Shown: positions 43,295 to 52,294 of the stretch, piece after piece
How the letters are laid out: each line of letters starts with the position of its first letter
Position numbering within the stretch: the stretch's first letter is position 1
Source: Bacteroidota bacterium
GTDB lineage: Bacteria; Bacteroidota; Ignavibacteria; UBA10030; UBA8401
DNA length: 64,000 bases
Direction: 5' to 3'
Assembly: GCA_041658205.1 (NCBI GenBank)
Contig: JBBAAO010000001.1
Location: forward strand, 2,480,001-2,544,000
Program-made: the position numbers and the translations under genes
The notes under the pieces: generated by a model
What the model was told of the DNA's origin: nothing
Databases searched by the model: none
What the model saw: the letters and a program-made list of their open reading frames with translations, nothing else

Positions 43295-44374
43295 ATGACA
43301 CTCTCAAAAGATTTTATCCGTACGATTCCCAAAGTTCTCCTGCACGACCATCTGGATGGCGGCGTTCGCCCACAGACTGTGATTGAACTAGCCAAAGAAC
43401 AAAAATATGACAAACTCCCCACGAGTGATCCGGGAGAGTTAGATCAGTGGTTTCAGCGAGGTGCACAGCGTGGAAGTCTTCCATTGTTTCTGGAAGGTTT
43501 CGAGCATACGTGCGGAGTCATGCAGACCGAAGAAGCATTGGAGCGAGTTGCATATGAAACCGTTGAAGACATGAAACTTGACGGCGTTGTCTATTTCGAA
43601 ACCCGATTCGCACCGGTATTTCATACCGGTAAGGGACTTTCCGTATCGAGGATTATAAAGTCCGTTCTGAAAGGATTGGAACGTGGTAAAAAAGATTTTG
43701 GAGTCCATTACGGAGTGATCATCTGTGCTATGCGACATATGGAACCAACGGTTTCATTGGAGGTTGCCGAACTCGCCGTCGAGTTTCGAAATCAAGGTGT
43801 AGTCGGATTCGACCTTGCTGGTGAAGAAGGAGGATATCCTCCAAAAAAACATGTTGATGCATTCCACTACATACAGCGGGAAAATTTCAATATTACAGTC
43901 CATGCAGGCGAAGCATTTGGGAAAGAATCGATTTGGCAGGCAATCCAATGGTGCGGCGCACATCGCATAGGTCACGGCACACGATTGATTGAAGATATGA
44001 AAGTAAAAGATGGTGAGGTGTTGTCCATGGGAACGCTCGCACAATATGTTCTGGATAAACGTATCCCGATTGAAATCTGCCTGACCAGCAATCTTCATAC
44101 GGGTGCCGTCCGTTCTATCGAAGAACATCCTTTTCCAATCTATCATAAATATAAATTCCGGCTAACGCTGAATACTGATGATCGTTTGATGAGCGGAATT
44201 ACGTTGACAGATGAATATTATCTTGCGCATCAAACATTTGGTCTTGACCTTGCTGCTTTAGAAAAGATTACAATCAATGCGATGAAATCTGCTTTTATAC
44301 CTTACAAGGACCGTATTAAGATTATCTATGACACATTAAAACCGGGATATGCCGAAGCGAAGAAACGAATGTAA
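43295..44374 (+). CDS. add: Adenosine deaminase
   Basis: Converts adenosine to inosine in purine salvage. The 359 residues contain all zinc and catalytic elements: HDHLDGGVRP (the usual H-x-H), the Gly-rich DLAGEEGG, HAGEAFG, HRIGHGT and the Asp pair in TLNTDDRLMSG. Length and the internal R-N/F-L-E-x-F segment (LPLFLEGFEHTCGVMQ) agree with bacterial adenosine deaminases. Adenine deaminase and AMP-type relatives cannot be wholly excluded. It lies 31 bases after the ferredoxin gene. Confidence 0.93.
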   Translation: MTLSKDFIRTIPKVLLHDHLDGGVRPQTVIELAKEQKYDKLPTSDPGELDQWFQRGAQRGSLPLFLEGFEHTCGVMQTEEALERVAYETVEDMKLDGVVYFETRFAPVFHTGKGLSVSRIIKSVLKGLERGKKDFGVHYGVIICAMRHMEPTVSLEVAELAVEFRNQGVVGFDLAGEEGGYPPKKHVDAFHYIQRENFNITVHAGEAFGKESIWQAIQWCGAHRIGHGTRLIEDMKVKDGEVLSMGTLAQYVLDKRIPIEICLTSNLHTGAVRSIEEHPFPIYHKYKFRLTLNTDDRLMSGITLTDEYYLAHQTFGLDLAALEKITINAMKSAFIPYKDRIKIIYDTLKPGYAEAKKRM

Positions 44375-44456
44375 TTGCTCTGTTGACGCAGATGTTTACG
44401 CATATTAAAACTACAAAACCCGAGAAACTATTTTTTTTACCGTAAGGTAAGAGAAA

Positions 44457-44600
44457 ATGAAAAAAAAGTTTACTCTTGATGACGCTGTTATTGTGGCGGT
44501 TAAAGCTTTAAAGAATTTTGATACCACTTTTGAAGATAAATTACTTCACTATCTTAGAACAACGAACTATACGGTTGAGTTAATAATTAATTTTTGCTGA
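44457..44600 (+). CDS. Possible small protein of 47 residues
   Basis: ATG with AAGGTAAGAG upstream opens a 47-codon frame, MKKKFTLDDAVIVAVKALKNF..., with one amphipathic helix and an ending rich in Tyr, Ile and Phe. No family is recognised. It could be a real short gene or the remains of a longer one. The rest of the 292-base gap between add and sixA shows nothing else. Confidence 0.3.
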   Translation: MKKKFTLDDAVIVAVKALKNFDTTFEDKLLHYLRTTNYTVELIINFC

Positions 44601-44666
44601 CAAAGTCTCTATGAGATGTAACGTAAACTCATCTGCGAACCCATCAGTGCAATCTACCAAATCATA

Positions 44667-45173
44667 ATGATTTTATTTTTTCTAAGACACGGCGAAGCAG
44701 GACATCATTATAATACTGACTTTGAACGGGAACTCACGAATGACGGAAAACATGCGGCAGCAAATGTCGGCAAGTTCTTTACGGAAATGAATATGCATTT
44801 CACCCATGCATTTGTGAGTCCGCTTGTTCGTGCCCAACAGACAGCTCAGACCGTTCTGCAAAAATTACCTCCTGTCGTCCTGACTGAAACAAAACACCTT
44901 ACACCTGAAAGTGATCCCCGAAATTTATTTGAACTGCTTCGTTCGTATTCAAACGACAGCGGCATTTTATTAGTCACTCATGAACCATTCGTCAGTACAT
45001 GCATTTCAACATTGATTAGCGGGACGGAAAACGTCAACGTTGTCATGAAACCGACAACACTCGCCTGTGTGGAAACTACAGGAGCCCCATCCCACGGCAA
45101 CGGAAGATTACGATGGATTGTCACACCGCAGATTATTGAACACCTTCTGAAGCTGCCAAAAACAGCCTCGTAA
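44667..45173 (+). CDS. sixA: Phosphohistidine phosphatase SixA-like
   Basis: A 168-residue histidine phosphatase (phosphoglycerate mutase fold). The nucleophile motif LRHGEAG is at residues 6-12. The second half has VSPLVRAQQTAQTV and the second catalytic His in VTHEPFVS. Short length and the RHGEA start match SixA, which removes phosphate from phosphohistidine in phosphorelays. Other small-molecule substrates are possible. A histidine kinase occurs far away at 62180; no functional link is implied. Confidence 0.85.
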   Translation: MILFFLRHGEAGHHYNTDFERELTNDGKHAAANVGKFFTEMNMHFTHAFVSPLVRAQQTAQTVLQKLPPVVLTETKHLTPESDPRNLFELLRSYSNDSGILLVTHEPFVSTCISTLISGTENVNVVMKPTTLACVETTGAPSHGNGRLRWIVTPQIIEHLLKLPKTAS

Positions 45174-45247
45174 AATTTCCTTTGGAAATTCTCTCAATTT
45201 TCGGTTTCTTATAGTCGTTTATCATCAAAAAAGGGCAAAAAAAGACT

Positions 45248-47365
45248 ATGGCAAAGAAAAAAACCTCTTTAACTCATTCACTTGTGGAAGGGCTTTCCAG
45301 ACTTTCAAAAAATCTTTGGTGGGCATGGCATACAAATGCCCAATCAATTTTTAGAGAACTCTCTCCTCAGTTATGGGAAAAAACCAATCACAACGCATCC
45401 TGGTTAATGGCGGATATTACCGAGAGTGAAATTCTTGCACGTCTCGGCGATAAAAATTTTGCACAACACGTAACGGATGTATTGCAAGAGTTTGATGATT
45501 ACATGAGCAATACAAAAACCTGGTCTGCATCAAAGGCAAAAGCGTTGAAGAAGCCAATTGCATATTTTAGCGCAGAATTCGGACTCCATGAAAGTGTCCG
45601 TATTTATTCCGGTGGACTTGGAATTTTAGCCGGGGACCATACAAAATCGGCAAGCGATCTCGGTGTCCCCTTTTACGGTGTGTCGCTCTTTTATCGTGAA
45701 GGATATTTTGAACAACGAATCAGTGTAGATGGCTGGCAGCACGAACAATACCTTCAGATAGATCTTAAGCGACAGCCGACTGAGATGGTTACGGATAAAA
45801 AAGGTAATCCTATTGTCTGTTCTGTTCAGATCGGTTTCAGCAAAGTCAATTTTATTGCCCGTAGGCTCGCTGTAGGCAGAAGCAATATTTTATTGTTAGA
45901 TACAAATCTTAAAGAAAATGAAGAACGCTATCGTGATATTACGGCGCACGTCTATGGCGGCGATTCCACTACACGAATTGCACAAGAGATTGTTCTCGGT
46001 GTCGGTGGTGTACGAATGCTGCGAGCAATGGGAATCAATCCTGCCGTATATCATATGAATGAAGGACACTCTGCATTCTTAACGCTGGAATTACTACGGG
46101 AACAAATCGCGAAAGGTCTTTCCAAAGAAAAAGCGATGCAGTACGTGATTAAAGAATGTATTTTTACAACTCACACACCTGTTCCGGCGGGTCACGATAG
46201 ATTCTCCAACGATCTAATGAAATTCGTTTTTGATCAGCATGTTCATCATTACGGTATGACCATGGAAGAGTTGATCCACTTCGGACGCGAACATGCCAAT
46301 AATCCTCACGACATTTTCTGCATGACGGTATTGGCAATGAAAATGTCCCGCACGGCAAACGGAGTAAGCGAATTACACGGAGCTGTCAGCCGCGAAATGT
46401 GGAAGCCACTCTATCCGAAAGCAAAAAATATTGATGCTGTTCCAATCGGGTTCGTTACCAATGGTATTCACGTTGAAAGCTGGGTAAATGAAAAGACAAA
46501 CACATTCTGGACTGATAAACTTGGAAGTGATTGGAATAATCACTTTCTTGAGCCCGCATTCTGGCAAAAAGCTGTCGATCCGAAAAAGATCTCCGATGAA
46601 GAATTGTGGGCGTTGCGCTATAATCTCCGTCGTCAATTGATTGAGTTTGCACGGCATAGATTGCATGAACAACATTCTCGATACGGCAACGGAACCGCCG
46701 CATACGAATCAATTTTAAATCCTGACGCACTCACCATCTGTTTTGCACGACGGTTTGCAACATATAAACGCGCACCGTTGATCTTCACCCATTTTGAAAA
46801 AATTCTGAATGTCTTCAATACTCTCGAAAAACCTGTCCAGGTAATTTTTGCCGGAAAAGCACATCCACGCGATGATGAAGGAAAGAAGTTCATTCAAAAA
46901 ATTATCGATATTACCAAACATCCTAATCTCTTCGGCAAAGTAATCTTCCTTGAAAATTACGATATGAACCTCGCACGCTATCTTGTCTCAGGCGCCGATG
47001 TTTGGCTGAATAATCCCCGCAGACCATTGGAAGCAAGCGGAACCAGCGGTCAGAAGGTTAGTATCAATGGCGGAATGAATTGCAGTATTATGGACGGCTG
47101 GTGGCGCGAAGGATATGACGGACATAACGGATGGTCAATTGGAGGCGACGAACAGCCCGCAGACGCACATGTTCAGGATACGCAAGACTCACAGTTTTTA
47201 TACGAAGTATTAAGCGAACAGATCATCCCTGAATTTTATGACCGCGATGCAAACGGTATCCCGAAAAAATGGATCAAACGGATGCGCCGAGCCATTGCTA
47301 CTCTCGTTCCTCAGTATAATACTCACCGTATGGTAGCAGAATATGTGAAGAAGTATTATATCTGA
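45248..47365 (+). CDS. glgP: Alpha-glucan (glycogen/maltodextrin) phosphorylase, short TIGR02094-type
   Basis: PLP enzyme releasing glucose-1-phosphate from storage glucan. The 705 residues begin with a helical segment (LVEGLSRLSKNLWWAWHTNAQSIFRELSPQLW), as in DUF3417-containing phosphorylases. AYFSAEFGLHESVRIYSGGLGILAGDH, HMNEGHSAFLTLELLRE and CFARRFATYKRAPLIF follow, and Lys603 in EASGTSGQKVSINGGMNCSIMDGWW is the PLP lysine. The family is shorter and lacks the allosteric N terminus of the muscle-type enzyme. It is monocistronic with its own terminator. Confidence 0.93.
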   Translation: MAKKKTSLTHSLVEGLSRLSKNLWWAWHTNAQSIFRELSPQLWEKTNHNASWLMADITESEILARLGDKNFAQHVTDVLQEFDDYMSNTKTWSASKAKALKKPIAYFSAEFGLHESVRIYSGGLGILAGDHTKSASDLGVPFYGVSLFYREGYFEQRISVDGWQHEQYLQIDLKRQPTEMVTDKKGNPIVCSVQIGFSKVNFIARRLAVGRSNILLLDTNLKENEERYRDITAHVYGGDSTTRIAQEIVLGVGGVRMLRAMGINPAVYHMNEGHSAFLTLELLREQIAKGLSKEKAMQYVIKECIFTTHTPVPAGHDRFSNDLMKFVFDQHVHHYGMTMEELIHFGREHANNPHDIFCMTVLAMKMSRTANGVSELHGAVSREMWKPLYPKAKNIDAVPIGFVTNGIHVESWVNEKTNTFWTDKLGSDWNNHFLEPAFWQKAVDPKKISDEELWALRYNLRRQLIEFARHRLHEQHSRYGNGTAAYESILNPDALTICFARRFATYKRAPLIFTHFEKILNVFNTLEKPVQVIFAGKAHPRDDEGKKFIQKIIDITKHPNLFGKVIFLENYDMNLARYLVSGADVWLNNPRRPLEASGTSGQKVSINGGMNCSIMDGWWREGYDGHNGWSIGGDEQPADAHVQDTQDSQFLYEVLSEQIIPEFYDRDANGIPKKWIKRMRRAIATLVPQYNTHRMVAEYVKKYYI

Positions 47366-47390
47366 TTGTTTATAAAAAGCACCAACAAAC

Positions 47391-47421
47391 AACGCCTGGG
47401 TGAGAAGTTCAGGCGTTTTTG
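47391..47421 (+). terminator. Terminator after glgP
   Basis: Stem ACGCCTG / CAGGCGT with an 11-base loop followed by TTTTTG, 26 bases after the glgP stop. Confidence 0.85.
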
Positions 47422-47492
47422 TTTTAAAGAACAAGAAGCGTATATGTTAACCAATCCTATTCCTGGTATTAGAGTCCTTCAAATGCTTTTTT

Positions 47493-47811
47493 GTAACTGC
47501 TCAGCTATTATTTTGGTGAATTATGAATTACTTTTCATTCTGGGTCTCGACTTTTTTTGGCCGGGACGAAGCTTCGCTATACGGAATACCGCACAAAACA
47601 AAATGATGACGGCAAATCTGATCTTATCAGGATTAGCTCCAAAAAAATTTCAATTCCATATCCGCGATAATCCATTCTTTCTGTGTCATCCGTGTTCTAT
47701 TTCCGAAACTACCTCAGACCCTTCGCTACGCTCAGGGTGGCAGACATTCTACATCCCCCCTGTCACTTTTGAAAATATTATATTTTGTTTTTTCCTTCGC
47801 TGAGTAGTTAC
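47493..47811. mobile_element. MITE-like element A with 8-bp target duplication
   Basis: A 319-bp non-coding segment bounded by GTAACTGCTCAGC (47493-47505) and GCTGAGTAGTTAC (47799-47811), inverted with one mismatch in 13. It is flanked on both sides by the perfect direct repeat GCTTTTTT (47485-47492 and 47812-47819). GTAA ends with 8-bp duplications are characteristic of IS66-family transposition. The interior codes for no credible protein. It shares its left end, right end and an inner CGGAATACCGC block with element B at 55936-56164. Confidence 0.85.
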
Positions 47812-47819
47812 GCTTTTTT

Positions 47820-48108
47820 AGGACATAAATGTTTGATTTTATTCAATAGATTGAGGTTTTTTGACTTTTCAACTTTGCTTAAAAAGGAAGATTATTGACT
47901 TTTAAGGCATTCGAAACGGGATAAGTAAAGCTGGCACTTTTGCTCCCTAGAGGGCTAGCAAGAGTAACGTTGGAGAAGGTACCTCTGTACAACCGGTATT
48001 AAATTTCTCTTACAATGTTGATTTCGCTCACACAATAATCAATTTTTTTGTATTTTATTCTATAAAGAAAATCACAGACTCATTCACTTATCCTTTATAG
48101 TACGTTAG
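47820..48108 (+). other. Non-coding stretch with a candidate structured RNA
   Basis: No gene is seen between element A and the small ORF at 48109. At 47936-47965 a long hairpin can form (ACTTTTGCT with AGCAAGAGT, one G-U pair, capped by CCCT/AGGG). Shortly after, around 47999-48016, come GGTACCTCTGTAC and ACCGGT palindromes. It might be a leader of the downstream small gene. No known riboswitch consensus is recognised. Confidence 0.3.
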
Positions 48109-48264
48109 ATGAAACAATTACTGAAGGTTGTTAAATGGACCGCAATTATCGCAGGTGTTGTGGCAATTCCTATCCTTATTAAAAAGAGGATTGAAAAATC
48201 CGAACGTGACAGCGAAAATGTCCGTTACGACACGAACGATTACATTTCCGAAAGTGGACTGTAA
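48109..48264 (+). CDS. Small single-helix membrane protein
   Basis: A 51-residue frame, MKQLLKVVKWTAIIAGVVAIP..., with one hydrophobic helix (about 10-24), then a Lys/Arg-rich juxtamembrane stretch (IKKRIEKSERDSENVRYD) and an acidic polar tail. This is the inside-positive pattern of a bitopic small protein. A strong terminator directly after the stop supports it being a real transcription unit. The start has no good Shine-Dalgarno sequence, which is common here. Function unknown. Confidence 0.55.
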   Translation: MKQLLKVVKWTAIIAGVVAIPILIKKRIEKSERDSENVRYDTNDYISESGL

Positions 48265-48274
48265 CACCAACAAT

Positions 48275-48306
48275 AAAAAAGGTCAGCATTTCGCTGACCT
48301 TTTTTT
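48275..48306. terminator. Bidirectional terminator between the small ORF and pyk
   Basis: AAAAAAGGTCAGC / GCTGACCTTTTTT with a 5-base loop (48275-48305). A and T runs on both sides serve the small plus-strand gene and the convergent pyruvate kinase gene. Confidence 0.88.
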
Positions 48307-48340
48307 CTACCCACAATCGTCCATCGCCAAGCAATACTCA

Positions 48341-49789
48341 CTACTGGATTTTTTCCACCTTAATCATGTTCGTTGTATTTCTCGACATTAAAGGAATGCC
48401 TGCGGTAATCACCACGTAATCTCCTTTTTTCAGATATCCCAAATCCGTCAATGAAAGATTTACTCTCGCAATGGTCGTATCTGTCTCACCAACTTCAAAA
48501 CTTTTTATCAGTAATGATCGGACACCCCAGATAAGATTTAGTCGTCGTTGGATTCGTTCGCGATCTGCAATACCAATCACCTGCGCGGATGGCCTATATC
48601 GTGAGATCGCCTTTACCGTCGAACCGGAATGCGAAAAACAAATAATCGCCGCTGCATTGATCTGTTTTGCAAGAATACACGCCGAACGTCCGAGCGCTTT
48701 AAACACCGCGTCATTTTCTGATCCGACTTCATCTTCCAGATAAAGTTTATCTTTCGCTTCTTCTTCTACGCGGCGGATAATTGTGTCCATCGTCTTCACA
48801 ACAATCACCGGATATTTCCCGACTGATGTTTCGCCGCTTAACATCACTGCATCCGCACCATCAAGCACAGCATTGGCAACATCATTCGCTTCTGCCCGCG
48901 TCGGGCGGGGATTCTCGATCATCGAATCCAACATTTGTGTTGCAATGATGACCGGCTTTCCGGCTGCATTGGCTTTTCGTGCAATCATCTTTTGAGCAAG
49001 CGGAACTTCTTCTGTTCGACATTCTACTCCGAGGTCGCCGCGCGCCACCATCAACCCGTCTGATTCATGAATAATCGCATCAATATTTTGAAGCGCTTCG
49101 TCTTTTTCAATTTTCGAAATAATCGGTAACTTTTTCCGTTTGTCGATATTATCAATAATAAACTCCCGCAGTTGCACAACATCCTGAGCGGAGCGGACAA
49201 ATGAAAGTGCAACATAATCGATATCGTTTGCAATACCGAATAACAGATCCTCTTTGTCCTTCTCCGTCATGGAAGGAGCACTCACAGAAACGCCCGGAAG
49301 GTTAATCCCTTTATTGCTCTTCAAAATTCCGCCATGAACAACTTCCGTCACAACTTCCCGTGCAGTGGTGGATACTACTTTAAATTGGAGCAGTCCATCA
49401 TCCATCAGAATCGTATCACCCGGTTTCACATCGGTGGGCAAATATTGATATGTGGTGGAAACTTTATGATTCTCGCCAAGCATCTCGTCGATTGTGATGG
49501 TGAGCAGTTCTCCCTCGTTCAACACCATCGGTTCTTTTAATTTTCCCGTGCGAATTTTCGGACCTTGAAGGTCAAGCAAAATGGCAATCGGTTCGTCAGA
49601 GATCTTTGCCGCTTCTCGAACCCGATTCATCATCCCTAAATGGTCTTCGTGTGAACCGTGTGAAAAATTCAATCGTGCAACATCCATACCCGCTTCAATC
49701 ATTTTCACCAATGTTTCCACCGATGAGGATGCGGGTCCGAGTGTACATACTATTTTCGTTCTTCCGTATTTTCTTTTTTCTTGTATCAT
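48341..49789 (-). CDS. pyk: Pyruvate kinase
   Basis: Last glycolytic step: phosphoenolpyruvate plus ADP gives pyruvate plus ATP. The 482 residues start TKIVCTLGPASSSVETLVKMIEAGMDVARLNFSHGSHEDH and have LLDLQGPKIRTG and the catalytic/cation site ISKIEKDEALQNIDAIIHESDGLMVARGDLGVE. IATQMLDSMIENPRPTRAEANDVANAVLDGADAVMLSGETSVGKYP and a C-terminal allosteric domain (about 350-480) follow. Glu in SKIEKDEA near residue 220 suggests the usual K+-dependent type, with modest confidence. Monocistronic. Confidence 0.96.
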   Translation of the reverse strand: MIQEKRKYGRTKIVCTLGPASSSVETLVKMIEAGMDVARLNFSHGSHEDHLGMMNRVREAAKISDEPIAILLDLQGPKIRTGKLKEPMVLNEGELLTITIDEMLGENHKVSTTYQYLPTDVKPGDTILMDDGLLQFKVVSTTAREVVTEVVHGGILKSNKGINLPGVSVSAPSMTEKDKEDLLFGIANDIDYVALSFVRSAQDVVQLREFIIDNIDKRKKLPIISKIEKDEALQNIDAIIHESDGLMVARGDLGVECRTEEVPLAQKMIARKANAAGKPVIIATQMLDSMIENPRPTRAEANDVANAVLDGADAVMLSGETSVGKYPVIVVKTMDTIIRRVEEEAKDKLYLEDEVGSENDAVFKALGRSACILAKQINAAAIICFSHSGSTVKAISRYRPSAQVIGIADRERIQRRLNLIWGVRSLLIKSFEVGETDTTIARVNLSLTDLGYLKKGDYVVITAGIPLMSRNTTNMIKVEKIQ

Positions 49790-49880
49790 AGAACTATATT
49801 AATGATGGGTTTCCGTTGATTATATTTTTAATAATTCTTCGATCAGGTGATGACGCCCGCTTTAACGCATAGACATTTTT

Positions 49881-52289
49881 CTAATTTTTCGGTATAAGAT
49901 ACAAAATATTCTTCGATATTGAAGCAACAACATCCTCCTCCAGTGGTAATTCGTGATACTCTCCATTTTTCCACAACGGAGTCTGATCAGCATAGTGATC
50001 GTGCATTGGCTGACCGGATTGTCCCGATGGAATAACTGAGAGCGCTTTATTCACATTTGCAAAGTCAACAATTTTCCGCATGGAGGGACCGAGAGTCATT
50101 TCATACGGCTTCGTGAAACGATATTCTCCATTATTCACAGTTGTTCCAGACCCGCTTACTTCAAATGGTCCAATATTAAATATTGACTGCAACACTTTTA
50201 TATCGCCAAATGGATGTTTCAGCGTTAATGTGTGTATTCTTCCCCAGCGCCATTGCTTCATTTCACCGCCGAGTTGTTCGGTCAATTCCACCAACGTTTC
50301 ACTCAAGCTTTTGCGGATGATATCGTCGCGAGATTCAACACCGTCCGTTGTAACATCATCGAACCACACAGCTGATGTATCATTCAGTAACGACATCGTC
50401 ACGCGGTACGGAATATTGGCAAGAACGATATATTGATGGAACAACTCCTCACCCATTTCATCGCGATAGATATTCTTATTGAGATGCTGGAAGAATACTT
50501 CAAAAATTGTTGTCGGCACATCATCCTTTGAAAGCACAAAATTCCAATTACGGAAATAGTTTACCGCCATTTGTACTTTCGGTTCAGGAATTGAGAGATT
50601 ATTGTATGCGCCAAGTATGAACGGAGTCAGCTCTTTAGCAAAATGAGAAAAATTATCATTCTGCAATTTTTTGAAATCGCTCACTTCGAACCGATCCTTG
50701 GACTGCAACACTTCTCTGATCCTTTGGATGCGTGATGGCGGTTCCCACAAATTGGCGATATGATATTCCGCATTATTGGTTGTCTTATTGTTGGCCGTTG
50801 CTATAAATCCTTCCGGCGGATTATACAATGATGGGAGCTGCTCAAACGGAATAAATCCTTGCCATTCATACTCACCAGTCCATCCAATAAATGGCAATGT
50901 TGGATTGTTGCTGCTCCGTTTCGGCAGACGTACACCGGGATGAAAACCGATATTCCCATAAACATCTGCATAGACAAAATTTTGTCCCGGAACGGTGAAT
51001 TCTTTGACACCATTCAAAAAAGCCTGCCAACTATCCGCCGTGTTGACAAGATATAGTGCGTACAATTCGTCACTCATCTCAAATCCCGTCCATCTCATGG
51101 TAATAAAATTTGAGGACTCAATTGATTCCAGCGGATAAATTTCATTCACAGCCGGTCCATGAATCGTTTTGCGAATCGTAAACAAAACATCTGTCGAATC
51201 CTTTACCTTAACCGTGTCTTGAATAAGTTCAATATCCTTCCATTCATTTTTAAAAAGATATTTATCCGCTCCGAGCGAATCGGTCTGCTCAAAATAAAAA
51301 TCAGCGTCATCCGCCATTACGTTTGTAAATCCCCAGGCGACGTTGTTATTGTGTCCGAGAATCACGAGCGGCGTTCCCGGAAGCGATACACCAGCAACAT
51401 CAACTTTTCCCCCGTGTAAATGCACCTCATACCATTTAGCCGGAAGTGAAAGTCCAAGGTGCGGATCGTTGGCAAGCATTGCCTTGCCGCTGACAGATTT
51501 TTGCGGTGAAACTGCCCATGAATTGCTGCCAATATGAGTGCCGGTTGTTCCGAAGAACTCTTTAAAATCATTGTGCAACGAGGCGAACGATTTAAGTCCC
51601 TCCAATTTTTTACGATCGGACTCTTTCCCGACAATCACCGGGCCATTTTCCGGATAGGTAGGAAATACTTTGCTCGCTTTTTCTTCGCCAAGTTTCGCAA
51701 CTAATTCTCCAAGAACAACATCAACATGCCACGAAATATTTAACTCCCACGCCATCAATCGTGCAATCATGAGACTGTGAACTGGCTTCCATTCTTCCGG
51801 TTCATAATTCAGCATGTCAAACTCAATCGGATATTTTCCCTTATGCGTGTGAATGAACTCATTAATTCCATCCGAATATGCACGAAGGATCTCTTTTGAT
51901 TTTGGGTTCAACTGCTGTTCAAGTTGTTCTGCGATTCTTTCAAAACCGACCGTCTTCAACATTTTGTCGAACTTAATAGTTTGCGTTCCGAGAATTTCCG
52001 AGAGCCGACCCTCACCGGCCCGCCGAGTGAGGTCCATTTGCCAAAGCCGATCCTGTGCATGCACATACCCTTGTGCAAAAAAGAGATCATATTCATTTTC
52101 AGCAAAGATATGCGGAACTCCATATTCATCGCGGTAAATCTTAACAGAATTTTTCAATCCTTGAACAGCAATTTCACCGCTGTATTGAGGAAACGATTTT
52201 GTAACGAGATATCGCAGCGCAAAAAATGCGACAATCGCTACGACGACGAGGGAAAAGAAAATGCCGATAATGATTTTTATTTTTCGCAT
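49881..52289 (-). CDS. Penicillin acylase family (Ntn-hydrolase) protein
   Basis: An 802-residue precursor with an N-terminal membrane helix (IIIGIFFSLVVVAIVAFFALRYL). The alpha part has VKIYRDEYGVPHIFAENEYDLFFAQGYVHAQDRLWQMDLTRRAGEGRLSEILG. Self-cleavage is expected in HIGSNSWAVSPQKSVSGKAMLANDPHLG (about 252-280), freeing the N-terminal nucleophile Ser of SNSWAV. The beta subunit continues with LPGTPLVILGHNNNVAWGFTNV and a C terminus rich in barrel motifs. Members act on acylated amines, quorum lactones or beta-lactams; the substrate here is unknown. Extracytoplasmic location is expected. Confidence 0.9.
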   Translation of the reverse strand: MRKIKIIIGIFFSLVVVAIVAFFALRYLVTKSFPQYSGEIAVQGLKNSVKIYRDEYGVPHIFAENEYDLFFAQGYVHAQDRLWQMDLTRRAGEGRLSEILGTQTIKFDKMLKTVGFERIAEQLEQQLNPKSKEILRAYSDGINEFIHTHKGKYPIEFDMLNYEPEEWKPVHSLMIARLMAWELNISWHVDVVLGELVAKLGEEKASKVFPTYPENGPVIVGKESDRKKLEGLKSFASLHNDFKEFFGTTGTHIGSNSWAVSPQKSVSGKAMLANDPHLGLSLPAKWYEVHLHGGKVDVAGVSLPGTPLVILGHNNNVAWGFTNVMADDADFYFEQTDSLGADKYLFKNEWKDIELIQDTVKVKDSTDVLFTIRKTIHGPAVNEIYPLESIESSNFITMRWTGFEMSDELYALYLVNTADSWQAFLNGVKEFTVPGQNFVYADVYGNIGFHPGVRLPKRSSNNPTLPFIGWTGEYEWQGFIPFEQLPSLYNPPEGFIATANNKTTNNAEYHIANLWEPPSRIQRIREVLQSKDRFEVSDFKKLQNDNFSHFAKELTPFILGAYNNLSIPEPKVQMAVNYFRNWNFVLSKDDVPTTIFEVFFQHLNKNIYRDEMGEELFHQYIVLANIPYRVTMSLLNDTSAVWFDDVTTDGVESRDDIIRKSLSETLVELTEQLGGEMKQWRWGRIHTLTLKHPFGDIKVLQSIFNIGPFEVSGSGTTVNNGEYRFTKPYEMTLGPSMRKIVDFANVNKALSVIPSGQSGQPMHDHYADQTPLWKNGEYHELPLEEDVVASISKNILYLIPKN

Positions 52290-52294
52290 AATGG

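Noticed and set aside
47366..47803. Open frame of 145 codons after glgP
   Set aside because: It starts one base after the glgP stop, runs through the glgP terminator and almost all of MITE A, and has no coherent composition or ribosome site. It is an accidental frame.
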